Source of the DNA: Paraburkholderia sp. CNPSo 3274
GTDB taxonomy: Bacteria > Pseudomonadota > Gammaproteobacteria > Burkholderiales > Burkholderiaceae
DNA length: 64,000 nucleotides
Reading direction: 5' to 3'
NCBI RefSeq assembly: GCF_024206475.1
Contig: NZ_JAMBPR010000006.1
Location: 142,369 to 206,368, forward strand
This document shows positions 1 to 8,903 of this stretch, in pieces. Made by a program: the position numbers and the translations under genes. Position 1 is the stretch's first letter. Every line of letters begins with the position of its first letter. The notes beneath the pieces are model-generated. The model ran no database searches. It had not been told where the DNA came from and saw nothing but the letters and a program-made list of their open reading frames with translations.

Positions 1-1
1 C

Positions 2-352
2 GCAAAACGCGTGATGTTCGGGGTATGGAGCTTCCTGCGCCAGTTCATGTATACAAAGTTCATTGTCGTGGTCGACGATGATGTGGACATCCGCGACTGG
101 AAGGAGGTGATCTGGGCGATCACCACGCGGATCGATCCGGCGCGCGACACCGTGCTCGTCGAGAACACGCCGATCGACTATCTCGACTTCGCTTCGCCGG
201 TGGCCGGCCTCGGCTCGAAAATGGGGCTCGACGCCACCAACAAGTGGCCTGGCGAGACGGACCGCGAATGGGGCCGCGCCATTGAGATGGACGCGGCCGT
301 GAAGACGCGCGTCGACCGTCTCTACGATGAGCTCGGCTTTAGCCGCAGCTAG
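2..352 (+). CDS. ubiD: UbiD-family decarboxylase, C-terminal fragment
   Basis: This is the C-terminal end of 3-octaprenyl-4-hydroxybenzoate carboxy-lyase, the prenyl-FMN decarboxylase of ubiquinone synthesis. The gene runs in from the left edge in the frame of base 2, so the 5' part is missing and the GTG/ATG at 11 and 14 are internal codons. The visible residues carry the family C-terminal signature: [14 protein letters not shown], then [12 protein letters not shown], then [13 protein letters not shown] and [18 protein letters not shown]. This matches E. coli UbiD nearly word for word. It ends at TAG 350-352. The gene downstream, gabD, has its own ribosome-binding site 120 bases away, so a shared operon is not evident. 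Confidence 0.93.
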   Translation, partial: AKRVMFGVWSFLRQFMYTKFIVVVDDDVDIRDWKEVIWAITTRIDPARDTVLVENTPIDYLDFASPVAGLGSKMGLDATNKWPGETDREWGRAIEMDAAVKTRVDRLYDELGFSRS

Positions 353-488
353 CGCGACCCGGCGCAGTGCCCTCGGGCGCCACGCCGGCCGATTCATACG
401 CGACGCCTTTTCGCGACGCCGCGCTTACCGCGTCACGCCTCGTGCATGGCATGAGCCGCGGCGCCAGTGAACCTGAGGAGACTCGAGG

Positions 489-1958
489 ATGATGCCCGCA
501 TCGGAGCGCCTGACGCAACTGAACGATCCCGCCCTCTTCAAGACCCGCGCGTACATCGACGGTGAATGGAGCGGCGGTGCGGCCACCTTTGCCGTGCTCG
601 ACCCCGCCGACAACGCAGAGATCGCGAGCGTGCCCGACTTTGGCGCCGACGAGGCGCATCGCGCCATCGCCGCCGCGAACGCCGCGCTCCCCGCGTGGCG
701 CGCGAAGACGGGCAAGGAGCGCGCAGCCGTGCTGCGGCGCTGGTTCGACCTCGTGATCGAGCATGCCGACGACCTCGCCGCGATCATGACCGCCGAGCAA
801 GGCAAGCCGCTCGCCGAGGCTCGCGGCGAAGTGATATATGGCGCGTCCTTCCTGGAATGGTTTGCCGAAGAGGCCAAGCGTGTGAACGGCGACGTGCTCG
901 CGAGCCCCGCCAGTGACCGCAAGCTCGTCGTGCTCAAGCAGCCCATCGGCGTGTGCGCCTCGATCACCCCCTGGAATTTCCCGATCGCGATGATCACGCG
1001 CAAGGTCGCACCGGCCATCGCCGCGGGCTGCACGATCGTCGTGAAGCCCGCCGAGCAAACGCCGCTTTGCGCGCTCGCGCTCGCCGAACTGGCGCAGCGC
1101 GCGGGCGTGCCCAAGGGCGTGTTCAACGTGGTCACCGCCGACTCGGCGAACTCCATCGAAATCGGCAAAGCCCTATGCGAGAGCGACGTCGTGCGCCATC
1201 TCTCGTTCACGGGATCGACGCCGGTGGGCCGCATCCTCATGCAGCAGTGCGCGCCGACGGTGAAGAAAATCGCCCTCGAACTGGGTGGCCACGCCCCCTT
1301 CATCGTGTTCGACGACGCCGATCTCGACGCCGCCGTGGAAGGCGCGATGATCTCGAAGTATCGCAACGCGGGCCAAACCTGCGTCTGCACGAACCGCTTC
1401 TATGTGGACGACAAGGTGTACGACGCTTTCGTCGAGAAGCTCGCCGCCGCCACGCGCAATATCAAGGTGGGCAATGGCTTCGATGATGGCGTGAACCAGG
1501 GGCCCTTGATCGACGACGCAGCCGTCGCCAAGGTTGCGCAGCACATCAGCGATGCGACCGCCCAGGGCGCGAAGCTCGTGGCGGGCGGCAAGGTCAGCTC
1601 GGGGCGCTACGTCGAGCCCACCGTGCTCGCCGACGTCACGCGCGACATGCTGATCGCGCGCGAGGAAACCTTCGGCCCAGTCGCGGCGGTATTCCGCTTC
1701 AGCGACGAAGCCGAAGTGATCGGCCTCGCCAACGACACCGAATTCGGCCTCGCCTCGTACTTCTATAGCCGCGACATCGGCCGCGTCTGGCGCGTGGCGG
1801 AAGCGCTCGAGTACGGCATGGTCGGGGTCAACACCGGACTCATTTCGAATGAGGTCGCGCCGTTTGGCGGCGTGAAGCAGTCGGGTCTCGGGCGCGAGGG
1901 TTCGAAGTACGGCATCGACGAATATGTCGAACTGAAGTATCTGTGCATCGGCGTTTGA
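489..1958 (+). CDS. gabD: NAD(P)-dependent succinate-semialdehyde dehydrogenase
   Basis: An aldehyde dehydrogenase of 489 residues, closest to GabD, which oxidises succinate semialdehyde to succinate in GABA and 4-hydroxybutyrate breakdown in the cytosol. The oxyanion Asn is in TPWNFP (Asn163), the general base is Glu264 in LELGGHAPF, and the nucleophile is Cys298 in NAGQTCVCTNR. The end PFGGVKQSGLGREGSKYGI is typical of the SSADH branch. The start ATG at 489 is preceded by GAGGAG at 475-480, and a second ATG follows at once. Length fits the family. No gabT or gabP is adjacent, so the exact substrate (succinate or glutarate semialdehyde) is assigned by sequence resemblance only. Confidence 0.9.
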   Translation: MMPASERLTQLNDPALFKTRAYIDGEWSGGAATFAVLDPADNAEIASVPDFGADEAHRAIAAANAALPAWRAKTGKERAAVLRRWFDLVIEHADDLAAIMTAEQGKPLAEARGEVIYGASFLEWFAEEAKRVNGDVLASPASDRKLVVLKQPIGVCASITPWNFPIAMITRKVAPAIAAGCTIVVKPAEQTPLCALALAELAQRAGVPKGVFNVVTADSANSIEIGKALCESDVVRHLSFTGSTPVGRILMQQCAPTVKKIALELGGHAPFIVFDDADLDAAVEGAMISKYRNAGQTCVCTNRFYVDDKVYDAFVEKLAAATRNIKVGNGFDDGVNQGPLIDDAAVAKVAQHISDATAQGAKLVAGGKVSSGRYVEPTVLADVTRDMLIAREETFGPVAAVFRFSDEAEVIGLANDTEFGLASYFYSRDIGRVWRVAEALEYGMVGVNTGLISNEVAPFGGVKQSGLGREGSKYGIDEYVELKYLCIGV

Positions 1959-2049
1959 ATCACGCGTGAACCAGGTTTGAGCCGCGACGCCCGTTTCTCA
2001 CAGGCGGGCGTACGCGGCGCGAAGTCCATACCAACAAGAAATCGTTTTC

Positions 2050-2724
2050 ATGTCTCACGTTTCCCTGCTTTCCGACGGCTTTTTTCTGTCGCTTTCGCTT
2101 TGCCTCGACATCGGTCTCGTCAACGTCGCCATCATCTCGCTCACGCTCACGCACGGCTTCCGCCCGGGCTTCTGGCTTGGGCTCGGTTCGTGTTTCGGCG
2201 ACCTGATCTACGCCGCGCTCGCGCTTGCGGGCATGGCCGCGCTGCTGCAGTTTTCGGCCGTGCACTGGATCGTCTGGATCGGCGGCTCCGCCCTGCTGCT
2301 CATGCTCACCTGGAAGATGGCGCGCGAAGCGCTCAATCCGGCGTCGGCGCCGCCCGTGGAAGGCGAAGCCGATAACGCCGCGCCGCTGCCCAACCCGTGG
2401 CGCAGCTTCGGGCGCGGCGTGCTGCTCGCGCTCTCGTCGCCGAGTGCGATTCTGTGGTTTGCGGCTGTCGGCGGCGCGCTCATCGCAAAGTCGGGGGCGA
2501 CGAGCGCTGGCGCGGCCTCGCTCTTTCTGCTGGGCTTTTTTGCGGGCGGGCTCGGCTGGACCTTGTTTCTTTGCGGACTGGCCAGCCATGGCCGCAAACG
2601 CGCCGGCACCGGCCTGCTACGCGCCTGCCACGTGCTCTCGGCGTTGCTGTTCGCGTACTTCTCGTACAGCGTGATCGTGCACGGCTATCGCGATCTGATC
2701 CTGCAGGGTGCGGGCGCGACGTAG
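2050..2724 (+). CDS. LysE/RhtB-family amino acid exporter
   Basis: A 224-residue inner-membrane protein of the LysE/RhtB translocator family, whose members export amino acids such as lysine, threonine or homoserine. The N-terminal hydrophobic segment is followed by a Gly-rich stretch (LTHGFRPGFWLGLGSCFGDL, about residues 38-57) in the place of the family motif, then five further hydrophobic segments. A hydrophilic loop of about 30 residues (near 95-125) separates the two halves, as is usual. The ATG at 2050 has only a weak Shine-Dalgarno. It stands alone after gabD (91-base gap) and converges with the small gene at 2849-3157. The substrate cannot be told from sequence. Confidence 0.85.
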   Translation: MSHVSLLSDGFFLSLSLCLDIGLVNVAIISLTLTHGFRPGFWLGLGSCFGDLIYAALALAGMAALLQFSAVHWIVWIGGSALLLMLTWKMAREALNPASAPPVEGEADNAAPLPNPWRSFGRGVLLALSSPSAILWFAAVGGALIAKSGATSAGAASLFLLGFFAGGLGWTLFLCGLASHGRKRAGTGLLRACHVLSALLFAYFSYSVIVHGYRDLILQGAGAT

Positions 2725-2761
2725 TCCGTGGCAGACGCCGCGCACGCGGTGAAAGCGAACG

Positions 2762-2803
2762 CCAAAAACAAACAGCGCAACGCGGCTTGAGCCAGCGTTG
2801 CGC
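2762..2803 (-). terminator. Intrinsic terminator for the 2849-3157 gene
   Basis: On the minus strand GCGCAACGC pairs perfectly with GCGTTGCGC (2775-2783 with 2795-2803), with an inner GGCT/AGCC extension. A TGTTTGTTTTTGG tail follows at 2774-2762. It lies 45 bases after the minus-strand stop codon. Confidence 0.75.
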
Positions 2804-2848
2804 CGTTCGTGAAACCTGCAGCCGGGCGGCGGGCGCCGCCCGTCACGC

Positions 2849-3157
2849 TCAACGACGGTAGTAGCCGCGGCCGTAGTAACCGTGGCCGTAGTAGCCGTGA
2901 TGCCAGTACGGACGGCCGTAGTAGCCGTAACCACCGTAGCCGCCTACGACGACGGCAGGCGGCGGCGCGTACACCACCGGCGGCGGCGCATAGACCACGG
3001 GCGGGGGCGGCGGTGCGTAGACCGGCGCAGCATAGACGGGATAAGCCGGCGCAACCGGAATGCCAATGCCGATACCCACCGAGACGTGCGCCTGGGCCGC
3101 GCTGACGAACCCCATACCCAGCGCGGCGGCAACGATGAACGATACGGTCTTTTTCAC
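2849..3157 (-). CDS. Small exported Pro/Gly/Tyr-rich protein
   Basis: The predicted product has 102 residues. I chose the GTG at 3157 because AGGAGA lies about seven bases upstream and the sequence then opens with a clear signal peptide (KKTVSFIVAAALGMGFVSAAQA, cleavage after AQA). The mature part has a short hydrophobic GIGIGIPVAP stretch, then repeats of VYAPPP and VVYAPPP, and ends in a Gly-Tyr-His tail of GYYGR and HGYYGHGYYG repeats. Such proteins are common in Burkholderia as outer-surface or periplasmic proteins of unknown function. The tail is encoded by imperfect nucleotide repeats of CCGTAGTAGCCG. A terminator follows. No function can be assigned. Confidence 0.75.
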   Translation of the reverse strand: MKKTVSFIVAAALGMGFVSAAQAHVSVGIGIGIPVAPAYPVYAAPVYAPPPPPVVYAPPPVVYAPPPAVVVGGYGGYGYYGRPYWHHGYYGHGYYGRGYYRR

Positions 3158-3583
3158 TTCTCTTCTCCTGGCGGCCGCCAGCGGCGACGCGCATATAACG
3201 GGCACTGCCCACAGATTCAATGTATCGAAAACGGCGGCCGTCATTGGTAGCCATTTGTTTCGAATTGCAATCCTGTTTGGGGTGCGCTTAATAGCGCGTC
3301 AAGCCCGGTGGGCGCGGCTGCCGCGAAAAAACGCCGTGCATGCGCCCGATCACGACGCCATTCGTTACAAAAACCAGGGCGCTGTCATTGTTACCTGCGC
3401 GAGGGCATCGCGAGGCAAGTCTCCCGGTAATGTTTGATTACAAATTGGTTGACCGGGACTACGCTCGGACCGCTACCGCCATGCGCGGCGAGGTGTAAAC
3501 GACGATGCCCGGTCCTGGGACCGGGCATCTCATCCGACCAGCCGGCGGCGCACAACCGCCGGCCACGTTAAGCAAACTCTCCG
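3158..3583. other. Intergenic region between two small leftward genes
   Basis: The 426 bases hold the promoter region of the exported protein gene at the left and a perfect hairpin at 3504-3529 at the right. No convincing gene was seen in between; short open frames on both strands lack ribosome-binding sites and family resemblance. Confidence 0.5.
3504..3529 (-). terminator. Perfect 12-bp inverted repeat, probable 3' hairpin
   Basis: GATGCCCGGTCC (3504-3515) and GGACCGGGCATC (3518-3529) are exact reverse complements separated by two bases. It lies 55 bases beyond the stop of the leftward 53-residue gene. It lacks a real T tract on either strand (GTCGTTT on the minus side), so it may be a terminator, an mRNA 3'-end stabiliser or a protein site. 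Confidence 0.45.
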
Positions 3584-3745
3584 CTATCCGACTTTCACGT
3601 AGGTGAACTCGCGCGTGACGTTCGGTGGCACGTAGGCGCCGCTGATGCGCACGCGCGGCGTCAGGCGCTTCTTCTGATCCCACCAGCGGCGGCGTTGGAA
3701 GGGCGTGAGGAACCGCAGATGCTTTCGGTAAGCGAAGATGCTCAT
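3584..3745 (-). CDS. Small basic protein of unknown function (53 aa)
   Basis: I do not recognise this gene. The start ATG at 3745 follows GGGGAG by six bases, which is better than any upstream start in the same frame. The product is rich in Arg, Lys and aromatic residues (FQRRRWWDQKKR in the middle) with a polar C-terminus ending in TREFTYVKVG. It has no signal peptide or membrane segment. A candidate promoter at 3822-3849 would give a 70-base leader, and a perfect hairpin lies downstream at 3504-3529. The promoter, Shine-Dalgarno and hairpin together support a real small gene. Confidence 0.55.
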   Translation of the reverse strand: MSIFAYRKHLRFLTPFQRRRWWDQKKRLTPRVRISGAYVPPNVTREFTYVKVG

Positions 3746-4335
3746 GGTGAACTCCCCGAATCGGACTACCGACAGGAACAAACCCAATTGCACGACTGCA
3801 ACAACGAAACCGAAACGATTAAAAATATTGTGCTCAGATTCCGCGACAAAAATTGCAGTGTTGCGAGATAGCCTCACGAGCGCCGTATATGCGCAGCGCA
3901 CTGTTGGTTGCGGCCTCCCCATGCTGGGTTTGAGTTGCTGCGCATAGATGCGCCGCCAGCCACCCGCAGAAATCGTGCCGCGTAGACCACTGGCGCGACG
4001 TCGCGCCCATCACTGCCATTTGTAGTCGCACCGTCCACGCGTAATCGGTACGAAAGCGAACATTTCGGGAGCCGGCGCGGCCCCGACGCAACACTCGGGC
4101 CGTGAAGCGCCTGACTGGCACGGTCTGTCGGAAACACTGTAGCCGTTCGCGGAAAAGCCTGCCGTGAGCGCAGCCATTTTGCGCGGCGCGCACGCCAAAA
4201 GCAGCGGCCGCCGCCGCGCGCCGGGCCTTCGCGCCAGCGTCGATCGCGGATACTGGCGAGGCGTGAGCCGTGGTAATGTGGCGACGGCGCGCGCATCGCA
4301 ACGCCGCCCATGGGACTCACCGACGAGCACGCATA
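3746..4335. other. Long intergenic region upstream of the EthD-like gene
   Basis: Apart from the candidate leftward promoter at 3822-3849, nothing recognisable was found in these 590 bases. Open frames crossing it are GC-rich shadows without start signals or family resemblance. Confidence 0.4.
3822..3849 (-). promoter_or_regulatory. Candidate sigma-70 promoter for the 53-aa gene
   Basis: On the minus strand TTGTCG (3849-3844) and TATTTT (3827-3822) are separated by 16 bases. Both boxes match the consensus at four of six positions. Confidence 0.35.
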
Positions 4336-4656
4336 ATGATCAAGGTCAGCATCCTCTATCCGTATCGCGAGAACGGGCGTTTCGACACCGGGTACTACTG
4401 CACGCACCACATGCCGCTCGCGGCGAAGCTCTTTGGCGCGTCGCTCAAGGGCTGGTCGGTCGACATCGGCATCAATGCCGGGCCGCCGGGCACGCCGCCG
4501 CCGTACGTCGCGGCCGGACACTTCCTGTTCGAGACGGTAGATGCGTTCTACGCGGCGTTTCAGCCGAATGCCGACACACTCGTCGACGACATTCCCAACT
4601 ACACCGACGGCGGAAATGGCACCATTCTGATCAGCGAGGTCAAGCTGTCCGTCTGA
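4336..4656 (+). CDS. EthD-family small dimeric alpha-beta barrel protein
   Basis: A 106-residue protein of the EthD family. Members are small ferredoxin-like-fold proteins often found beside oxidation systems; the type member supports ETBE breakdown. The N-terminus MIKVSILYPYRENGRFD, the following YYCTHHMPLAAKLFG (about residues 21-35) and the late FLFETVDAFYAAFQP segment match the family pattern. The ATG at 4336 is chosen because the family begins directly with the first beta strand; there is no strong Shine-Dalgarno. Neighbours do not give it a pathway. The family call is firm, the function unknown. Confidence 0.8.
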   Translation: MIKVSILYPYRENGRFDTGYYCTHHMPLAAKLFGASLKGWSVDIGINAGPPGTPPPYVAAGHFLFETVDAFYAAFQPNADTLVDDIPNYTDGGNGTILISEVKLSV

Positions 4657-4761
4657 CGTGCTCCGCGCGGTTGAACGGGGCGAGCGGACCCCGGCATGAC
4701 CTTTTATCGGCCGCCACACGCCAAGCGCGCCGCCACCCAACATAAGAAGGAAACAACACCG

Positions 4762-5325
4762 ATGTTCGGCGATATCGCCCGCTTTCTGCTCAATACGGTC
4801 TTCACGCTGTTCGGCGCCGCCCTGCTGCTGCGCGCCTGGCTCCAGTTCGTGCGTGTGCCGCCATACAACCCCGTGACCCACGCGATCCAGCAGGTCACCA
4901 ACTGGCTGGTGCTGCCGCTGCGGCACGTGATTCCCGGCGTGCGCGGCATCGACTGGGCGAGTGTGGTCGCCGCGCTGGTCGCGGCCATTGCCTACGTGCT
5001 GCTGATGGTATGGATCGCGGGCGTGGACCCATTGGGTCTTTTGCCGACGCTTCTCATCGTTGCCGTGCTCACGCTCGTGAAATGGGCGCTCAACCTGCTG
5101 ATCTGGCTGACGATCCTGATGGCGCTGCTCTCGTGGCTCAATCCGCGCTCGGCGGCGATGCCCGTGCTCTTCCAGCTGACGGCGCCGTTCCTCAACCCGC
5201 TGCGCCGTATCCTGCCGAACCTGGGCGGCCTCGACCTCTCGCCGATTCTGCTGTTCGTCATCGTGCAGGTGCTGCTGATGGTGGTCACGCGTGCGGCTGT
5301 TTCGCTCACGCTGTTTGGGATTTGA
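4762..5325 (+). CDS. YggT-family inner-membrane protein
   Basis: A 187-residue integral membrane protein of the YggT family. It contains two similar halves, each with the family pattern of a hydrophobic helix followed by an amphipathic loop: RVPPYNPVTHAIQQVTNWLVLPLRHVIPG near residues 33-61, and LSWLNPRSAAMPVLFQLTAPFLNPLRRILP near 128-157. The start ATG at 4762 follows AAGGAA by about ten bases; the upstream in-frame ATG at 4696 would add a polar stretch not seen in the family. YggT proteins have been linked to osmotic stress and cell shape, but the mechanism is unsettled. Confidence 0.88.
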   Translation: MFGDIARFLLNTVFTLFGAALLLRAWLQFVRVPPYNPVTHAIQQVTNWLVLPLRHVIPGVRGIDWASVVAALVAAIAYVLLMVWIAGVDPLGLLPTLLIVAVLTLVKWALNLLIWLTILMALLSWLNPRSAAMPVLFQLTAPFLNPLRRILPNLGGLDLSPILLFVIVQVLLMVVTRAAVSLTLFGI

Positions 5326-5381
5326 GAACGCATCGGCGCACGGTCTGGTTCATCCGGCGGCGCGCTCAGCGCGCCGCGTCA

Positions 5382-5411
5382 TTGCGCAAGAAGGCCAAAA
5401 CCGCGTAAAAT
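5382..5411 (+). promoter_or_regulatory. Promoter of tRNA-Gly
   Basis: TTGCGC (5382-5387) and TAAAAT (5406-5411) are separated by 18 bases. The predicted start is a few bases before the mature tRNA 5' end at 5422. A GC-rich hairpin at 5358-5376 lies just upstream and may end the YggT transcript. Confidence 0.6.
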
Positions 5412-5421
5412 AGCGCGCTCT

Positions 5422-5496
5422 GCGGGCGTCGTATAATGGCCATTACCTCAGCTTCCCAAGCTGATGACGTGGGTTCGATTCCCATCGCCCGCTCCA
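5422..5496 (+). tRNA. tRNA-Gly(CCC)
   Basis: The acceptor stem GCGGGCG (5422-5428) pairs with CGCCCGC (5486-5492), followed by discriminator T and an encoded CCA. The anticodon stem CAGC/GCTG encloses the loop TTCCCAA, giving anticodon CCC. The T loop GGGTTCGATTCCC is canonical. It reads the codon GGG. A small hairpin GTCGG/CCGAC follows at 5498-5513. Confidence 0.96.
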
Positions 5497-5924
5497 CGTC
5501 GGTTTTTGCCGACCTCTCTTCGAGGCCAGGGCTTTCGAACGGCACCCCTCCCGGGACGCCATGCCCGACCGGCACATGCCGGGCACGACCTGAATTCCTC
5601 CGTTGCACAATGCACCCTGGCGCTCCTCGGAGCGCTGCGGCCCCGCCGCGCCGCCAGAGCCGTGCGAGCGCGCTGATATAATGCGCGACGGCTTCGGAGC
5701 CGCTGGGCTTCCAGCGCGCCGCGCCCGCCTGTCGGGCCGAAGGCCATCGCCGATTCCGGCGAACGCCAAAGCGGCCCTCAAGGCGTCCGGCCACGCCGGC
5801 CCGCGTAGCCCCCAGCACTGCGTGGCCCCGCACAGCCCGAGATGCCCCGCACCGAGCCGAAGGCGCAGCCCGCCCCTATTATCGACAGCCGCGACATCCG
5901 CCGCTCTCACACCCACCCGCGAAG
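5497..5924 (+). promoter_or_regulatory. trmB upstream region with extended -10 element
   Basis: No gene was found in these 428 bases. An extended -10 element TGATATAAT (5674-5682, with TATAAT at 5677-5682) is the best promoter candidate for trmB. It has no good -35 box and would give a leader of about 235 bases. The rest is GC-rich with no recognisable RNA. Confidence 0.4.
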
Positions 5925-6707
5925 ATGAATCACGATCCCAACGACGCCGCCCGTCCTGACTGCGCGCCGTCAGACGCACAAGACGCCGCCTCCGACATAA
6001 ACGCGCAATCCGAGGCCGGCGCCGGCGACGCGCTGCACCACCGCCGCATCCGCAGCTTCGTGACCCGCGCCGGCCGCGTCTCGACCGGCCAGCGCCGCGC
6101 GCTCGACGAGTTCGGTCCGCGCTTCGTCGTGCCCTACGCCCCCGAAGCCGCCGACTGGGACGCCGTGTTTGAACGGCACGCACCGCGCATCCTGGAGATC
6201 GGTTTCGGGATGGGCGCGAGCACGGCGGAAATCGCCGCGTTGCGCCGCGAAGACGACTTCCTCGGCGTCGAGGTCCACGAGCCTGGCGTTGGCGCGCTGC
6301 TGAAGCTGATCGGCGAGCAGAATCTGGAGAACATCCGCATCATCCAGCACGACGCCGTGGAAGTGCTCGAGCACATGATCGCGCCGGCGAGCCTCGACGG
6401 CGTGCACATCTTCTTCCCCGATCCGTGGCACAAGGCCCGCCATCACAAGCGCCGCCTGATTCAGCCGAAGTTCGTCGCACATCTCGTCTCGCGCATGAAG
6501 CCGGGTGCGTACCTGCATTGCGCGACCGACTGGCAGAACTACGCCGAGCAGATGCTCGAAGTGCTCAGCGCGGAGCCCGCGCTCGAGAATACGGCCGCCG
6601 ACTACGCGCCGCGCCCCGACTACCGCCCGGTGACGAAGTTCGAGCGCCGCGGCCTGCGGCTCGGTCACGGTGTGTGGGATCTCGTGTTCCGCCGCCGCGC
6701 GGACTGA
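5925..6707 (+). CDS. trmB: tRNA (guanine-N7)-methyltransferase
   Basis: TrmB methylates G46 in the variable loop of many tRNAs using S-adenosylmethionine. The 260-residue product has the SAM motif [10 protein letters not shown] at residues 88-97 and EVHEPGVG where the next acidic residue binds SAM. The family core [18 protein letters not shown] and the C-terminal [10 protein letters not shown] and TKFERRG motifs are also present. The first 40 residues are an Asp/Ala-rich extension not needed by the family, so a later start cannot be excluded, but none has a better ribosome-binding site. A terminator shared with uppP follows. Confidence 0.95.
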   Translation: MNHDPNDAARPDCAPSDAQDAASDINAQSEAGAGDALHHRRIRSFVTRAGRVSTGQRRALDEFGPRFVVPYAPEAADWDAVFERHAPRILEIGFGMGASTAEIAALRREDDFLGVEVHEPGVGALLKLIGEQNLENIRIIQHDAVEVLEHMIAPASLDGVHIFFPDPWHKARHHKRRLIQPKFVAHLVSRMKPGAYLHCATDWQNYAEQMLEVLSAEPALENTAADYAPRPDYRPVTKFERRGLRLGHGVWDLVFRRRAD

Positions 6708-6723
6708 AACTGAAAACCGTATA

Positions 6724-6767
6724 GAAAAACGGGCGCCGTGATGTCAAACGGCGCCCGTTGCGTTTTT
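6724..6767. terminator. Bidirectional terminator between trmB and uppP
   Basis: ACGGGCGCCGT (6729-6739) pairs with ACGGCGCCCGT (6748-6758). GTTTTT follows on the plus side, and an A run precedes it, giving T residues on the minus side. Confidence 0.8.
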
Positions 6768-7620
6768 AGTCGTCCCAGCCTAGCCCGCCGCCATAGCCGA
6801 ACAGCAGGATCACGAGACCGAAAGCGATCCGGTACCAGGCGAAGGCGGTGAAATCGTGTGAAGCCACGAAGCGCAGCAGCCAGCGCACACACGCGAACGC
6901 GCTGACGAACGCGGCGACGAAGCCGATGCCGAAGAGCCCGAGCCAGTCCACGGAAAGCTCGTGCCAGCTCTTGTAAAGCTCATAAACGGTCGCGCCAAAG
7001 ATCACGGGAATCGCAAGAAAGAACGAGAACTCAGTCGCGACGCGCCGCTCGAGGCCGAACAGCATCGCGCCGATGATGGTCGAGCCCGAACGCGACATGC
7101 CCGGAATCAGAGCGAAGCACTGCGCGCAGCCCACCTTGAATGCGTCGAGCGGCGTGATCTCGTCAATCGAGTTCACGCGCGCGCCGCGCTGCGCGGCGAC
7201 CGGTAGTTCCTTCGGGCCGCGCAGGCGATTTTCGACCCACAGGATGACGAGGCCGCCGCCAACGAGCGCGAACGCTACCGGCACCGGCGCGAAGAGAACC
7301 GACTTGATCGCCTTCTCGAACATCAGTCCGAGCACGACTGCCGGAATGGTGGCGACGATCACGTTGAGCGTGAAGCGCCGCGCATCGGGCCGCGAGGGCA
7401 ACCCTACGACCACCTCGCCAATTTTGCGCCGGAACTCCCAGCATACGGCGAGAATCGCGCCAAACTGGATCACCACGTAGAAGGTCTTCGCATACTCGCC
7501 GTCGAAATTTAGCACGCTGCCGGCGACGATCAGATGCCCCGTACTCGAAACGGGCAGAAATTCGGTCAGCCCTTCGACGATGCCGAGAATCAAGGCCTTG
7601 CAGGTCAAAATCCAGTCCAT
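6766..7620 (-). CDS. uppP: Undecaprenyl-diphosphate phosphatase (bacitracin resistance)
   Basis: UppP (BacA) is the inner-membrane phosphatase that recycles undecaprenyl pyrophosphate to the lipid carrier used for peptidoglycan and O-antigen. The 284-residue product starts at the ATG at 7620 ([20 protein letters not shown]), the normal family start. It shows the two conserved motifs [14 protein letters not shown] (about residues 16-29) and PGMSRSGST (about 175-183), which hold the catalytic Glu, His and Arg. About eight hydrophobic segments follow. It is the last gene of a leftward row with the DUF1439 lipoprotein and the YkgJ-type gene, separated by short gaps, and ends at a terminator shared with trmB. 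Confidence 0.96.
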   Translation of the reverse strand: MDWILTCKALILGIVEGLTEFLPVSSTGHLIVAGSVLNFDGEYAKTFYVVIQFGAILAVCWEFRRKIGEVVVGLPSRPDARRFTLNVIVATIPAVVLGLMFEKAIKSVLFAPVPVAFALVGGGLVILWVENRLRGPKELPVAAQRGARVNSIDEITPLDAFKVGCAQCFALIPGMSRSGSTIIGAMLFGLERRVATEFSFFLAIPVIFGATVYELYKSWHELSVDWLGLFGIGFVAAFVSAFACVRWLLRFVASHDFTAFAWYRIAFGLVILLFGYGGGLGWDD

Positions 7621-7708
7621 CCCTTTTATCCCTCTTCTTTGAGTGTCGGGACGGCGCACGCCGCGCCACGCGACCGACGCCGGCCGCGTGCGCTGGCGTT
7701 TCGTCTGC

Positions 7709-8296
7709 TTACTTCTCGACGATCTGCACGCGTATGCCGTTTGTAAGGATGGTGATTGTACCGGGTTCGTAGTTGACACCGGCAAATTGGAGCTGGTCGG
7801 GCTTGAACGTATAGACGGGGTAATTGTTGAGCAACTGGGTGGCGACGAGCGCGGCGACCGCGCTCACCTGCGGCGCGTAAGCGGCGGCGTTGCCCGCCAT
7901 GTCGACGCCATCGACCGAAGGCGAGCGCAGCACCACGGCGCGGCTCGCGCTGTCGTAGGCGAGTTCGCTCGACACCGTGAACGCGCCGCTCACCGGCTGC
8001 TGCATCAAAGGGCTTTCGAGGTGCGCGTCGAGCCGCACGGCCACGCGATTGCGATCGGGCTGCAGCGTCACGACAGGGTTCGTGAGCGAGACGTCGAAAA
8101 TCTGCTGCATCGAGCGGTGATAGGGAAACTTGCGCTGCACCGCGTCCTGCAGCTGCTGCTGCGAAAACGTGTAGTGATCGGGAATGAACGGGAAAATCCC
8201 CGTCGCACACGCGCCGAGCGACATCGCCGTCCCCGCCGCAGCGCAGGCTGTGAACAGGAAGGCGCGCCGGGAAACGCGCGTTGCGGTGTGGGCCAT
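7709..8296 (-). CDS. DUF1439 lipoprotein
   Basis: A 195-residue protein of the DUF1439 family, small lipoproteins of the Gram-negative envelope with unknown role. The N-terminus has a twin-arginine style motif SRRAFLF followed by a hydrophobic run and the lipobox LGAC, so export may use Tat before lipidation at the Cys near residue 30. The body is a beta-rich domain ([20 protein letters not shown] and similar alternating strands) ending in [15 protein letters not shown]. The start ATG at 8296 has AAGGAG eight bases upstream. It lies between the YkgJ-type gene and uppP on the same strand, with gaps of 80-88 bases. Confidence 0.85.
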   Translation of the reverse strand: MAHTATRVSRRAFLFTACAAAGTAMSLGACATGIFPFIPDHYTFSQQQLQDAVQRKFPYHRSMQQIFDVSLTNPVVTLQPDRNRVAVRLDAHLESPLMQQPVSGAFTVSSELAYDSASRAVVLRSPSVDGVDMAGNAAAYAPQVSAVAALVATQLLNNYPVYTFKPDQLQFAGVNYEPGTITILTNGIRVQIVEK

Positions 8297-8376
8297 GCGA
8301 AATCTCCTTGTCAGGCCGGGATTGGCGCGCTGTCATTCTGGCGCATAGCGCCTGGCCGACGCAGTTTGCGCGGGAT

Positions 8377-8682
8377 TCAGCGCGCGGCTGGCGATTGCGG
8401 CTGGGTTTGCGCCTCGAGACGCGTAAGCCAGACGATGGCCTCCTCACGCGACGCCCCGCACATCTCGGGCTGCGGCTGCAGCCCCGAGCAGCACGCCGGC
8501 CGCAACGGTGAGCCGAAGATCATGCAGCGCAGGTCCTCGCCGAGTTGAACGCAACGCGCGCCGGCCGGCTTGCCTTGCGGCATGCCCGGAATCGGGCTCG
8601 TAATGGACGGCGCAATGCAGCACGCGCCGCAACCGGGACGACAGGCGTGCACTGAGGCATCGGCGGGAAAAACGGTACTCAC
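8377..8682 (-). CDS. YkgJ-family cysteine cluster protein
   Basis: A 101-residue member of the YkgJ family, thought to bind zinc or iron through a CxxxCxxCC cluster, seen here as CRPGCGACC near residue 13. Further Cys are in [13 protein letters not shown] and RPACCSGL. The GTG at 8682 is chosen because AGGAAG lies upstream at the right distance and because the family begins a few residues before the first Cys; a longer frame upstream has no support. It is the first gene of the leftward group leading to uppP and is divergent from hemN. The exact role is unknown. Confidence 0.82.
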   Translation of the reverse strand: MSTVFPADASVHACRPGCGACCIAPSITSPIPGMPQGKPAGARCVQLGEDLRCMIFGSPLRPACCSGLQPQPEMCGASREEAIVWLTRLEAQTQPQSPAAR

Positions 8683-8903
8683 TTCGGCTTCCTGGAACGC
8701 TGAGAAATGGTGTCCGCGCGGCGACGGACCAGACGCATTGTGCCATCGCCCGCATGCGACCTTTTTACACAATCGCTTCTTCCTACTCGCTCGTACACTT
8801 TGTCCATCTGGCGCTGTAGGACAAGGGACAGGCCATCTGTGCGTGGCGTTCCGCGGCGCCGGACGCTGCCCACCCAAGCGCCGCCCTTCCCAGTGAGCCT
8901 TGC

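Noticed and set aside
8683..8903. An FNR-type box (TTGAT-N4-ATCAA) in front of hemN
   Set aside because: No sequence with both half-sites was found, although anaerobic control would be expected.
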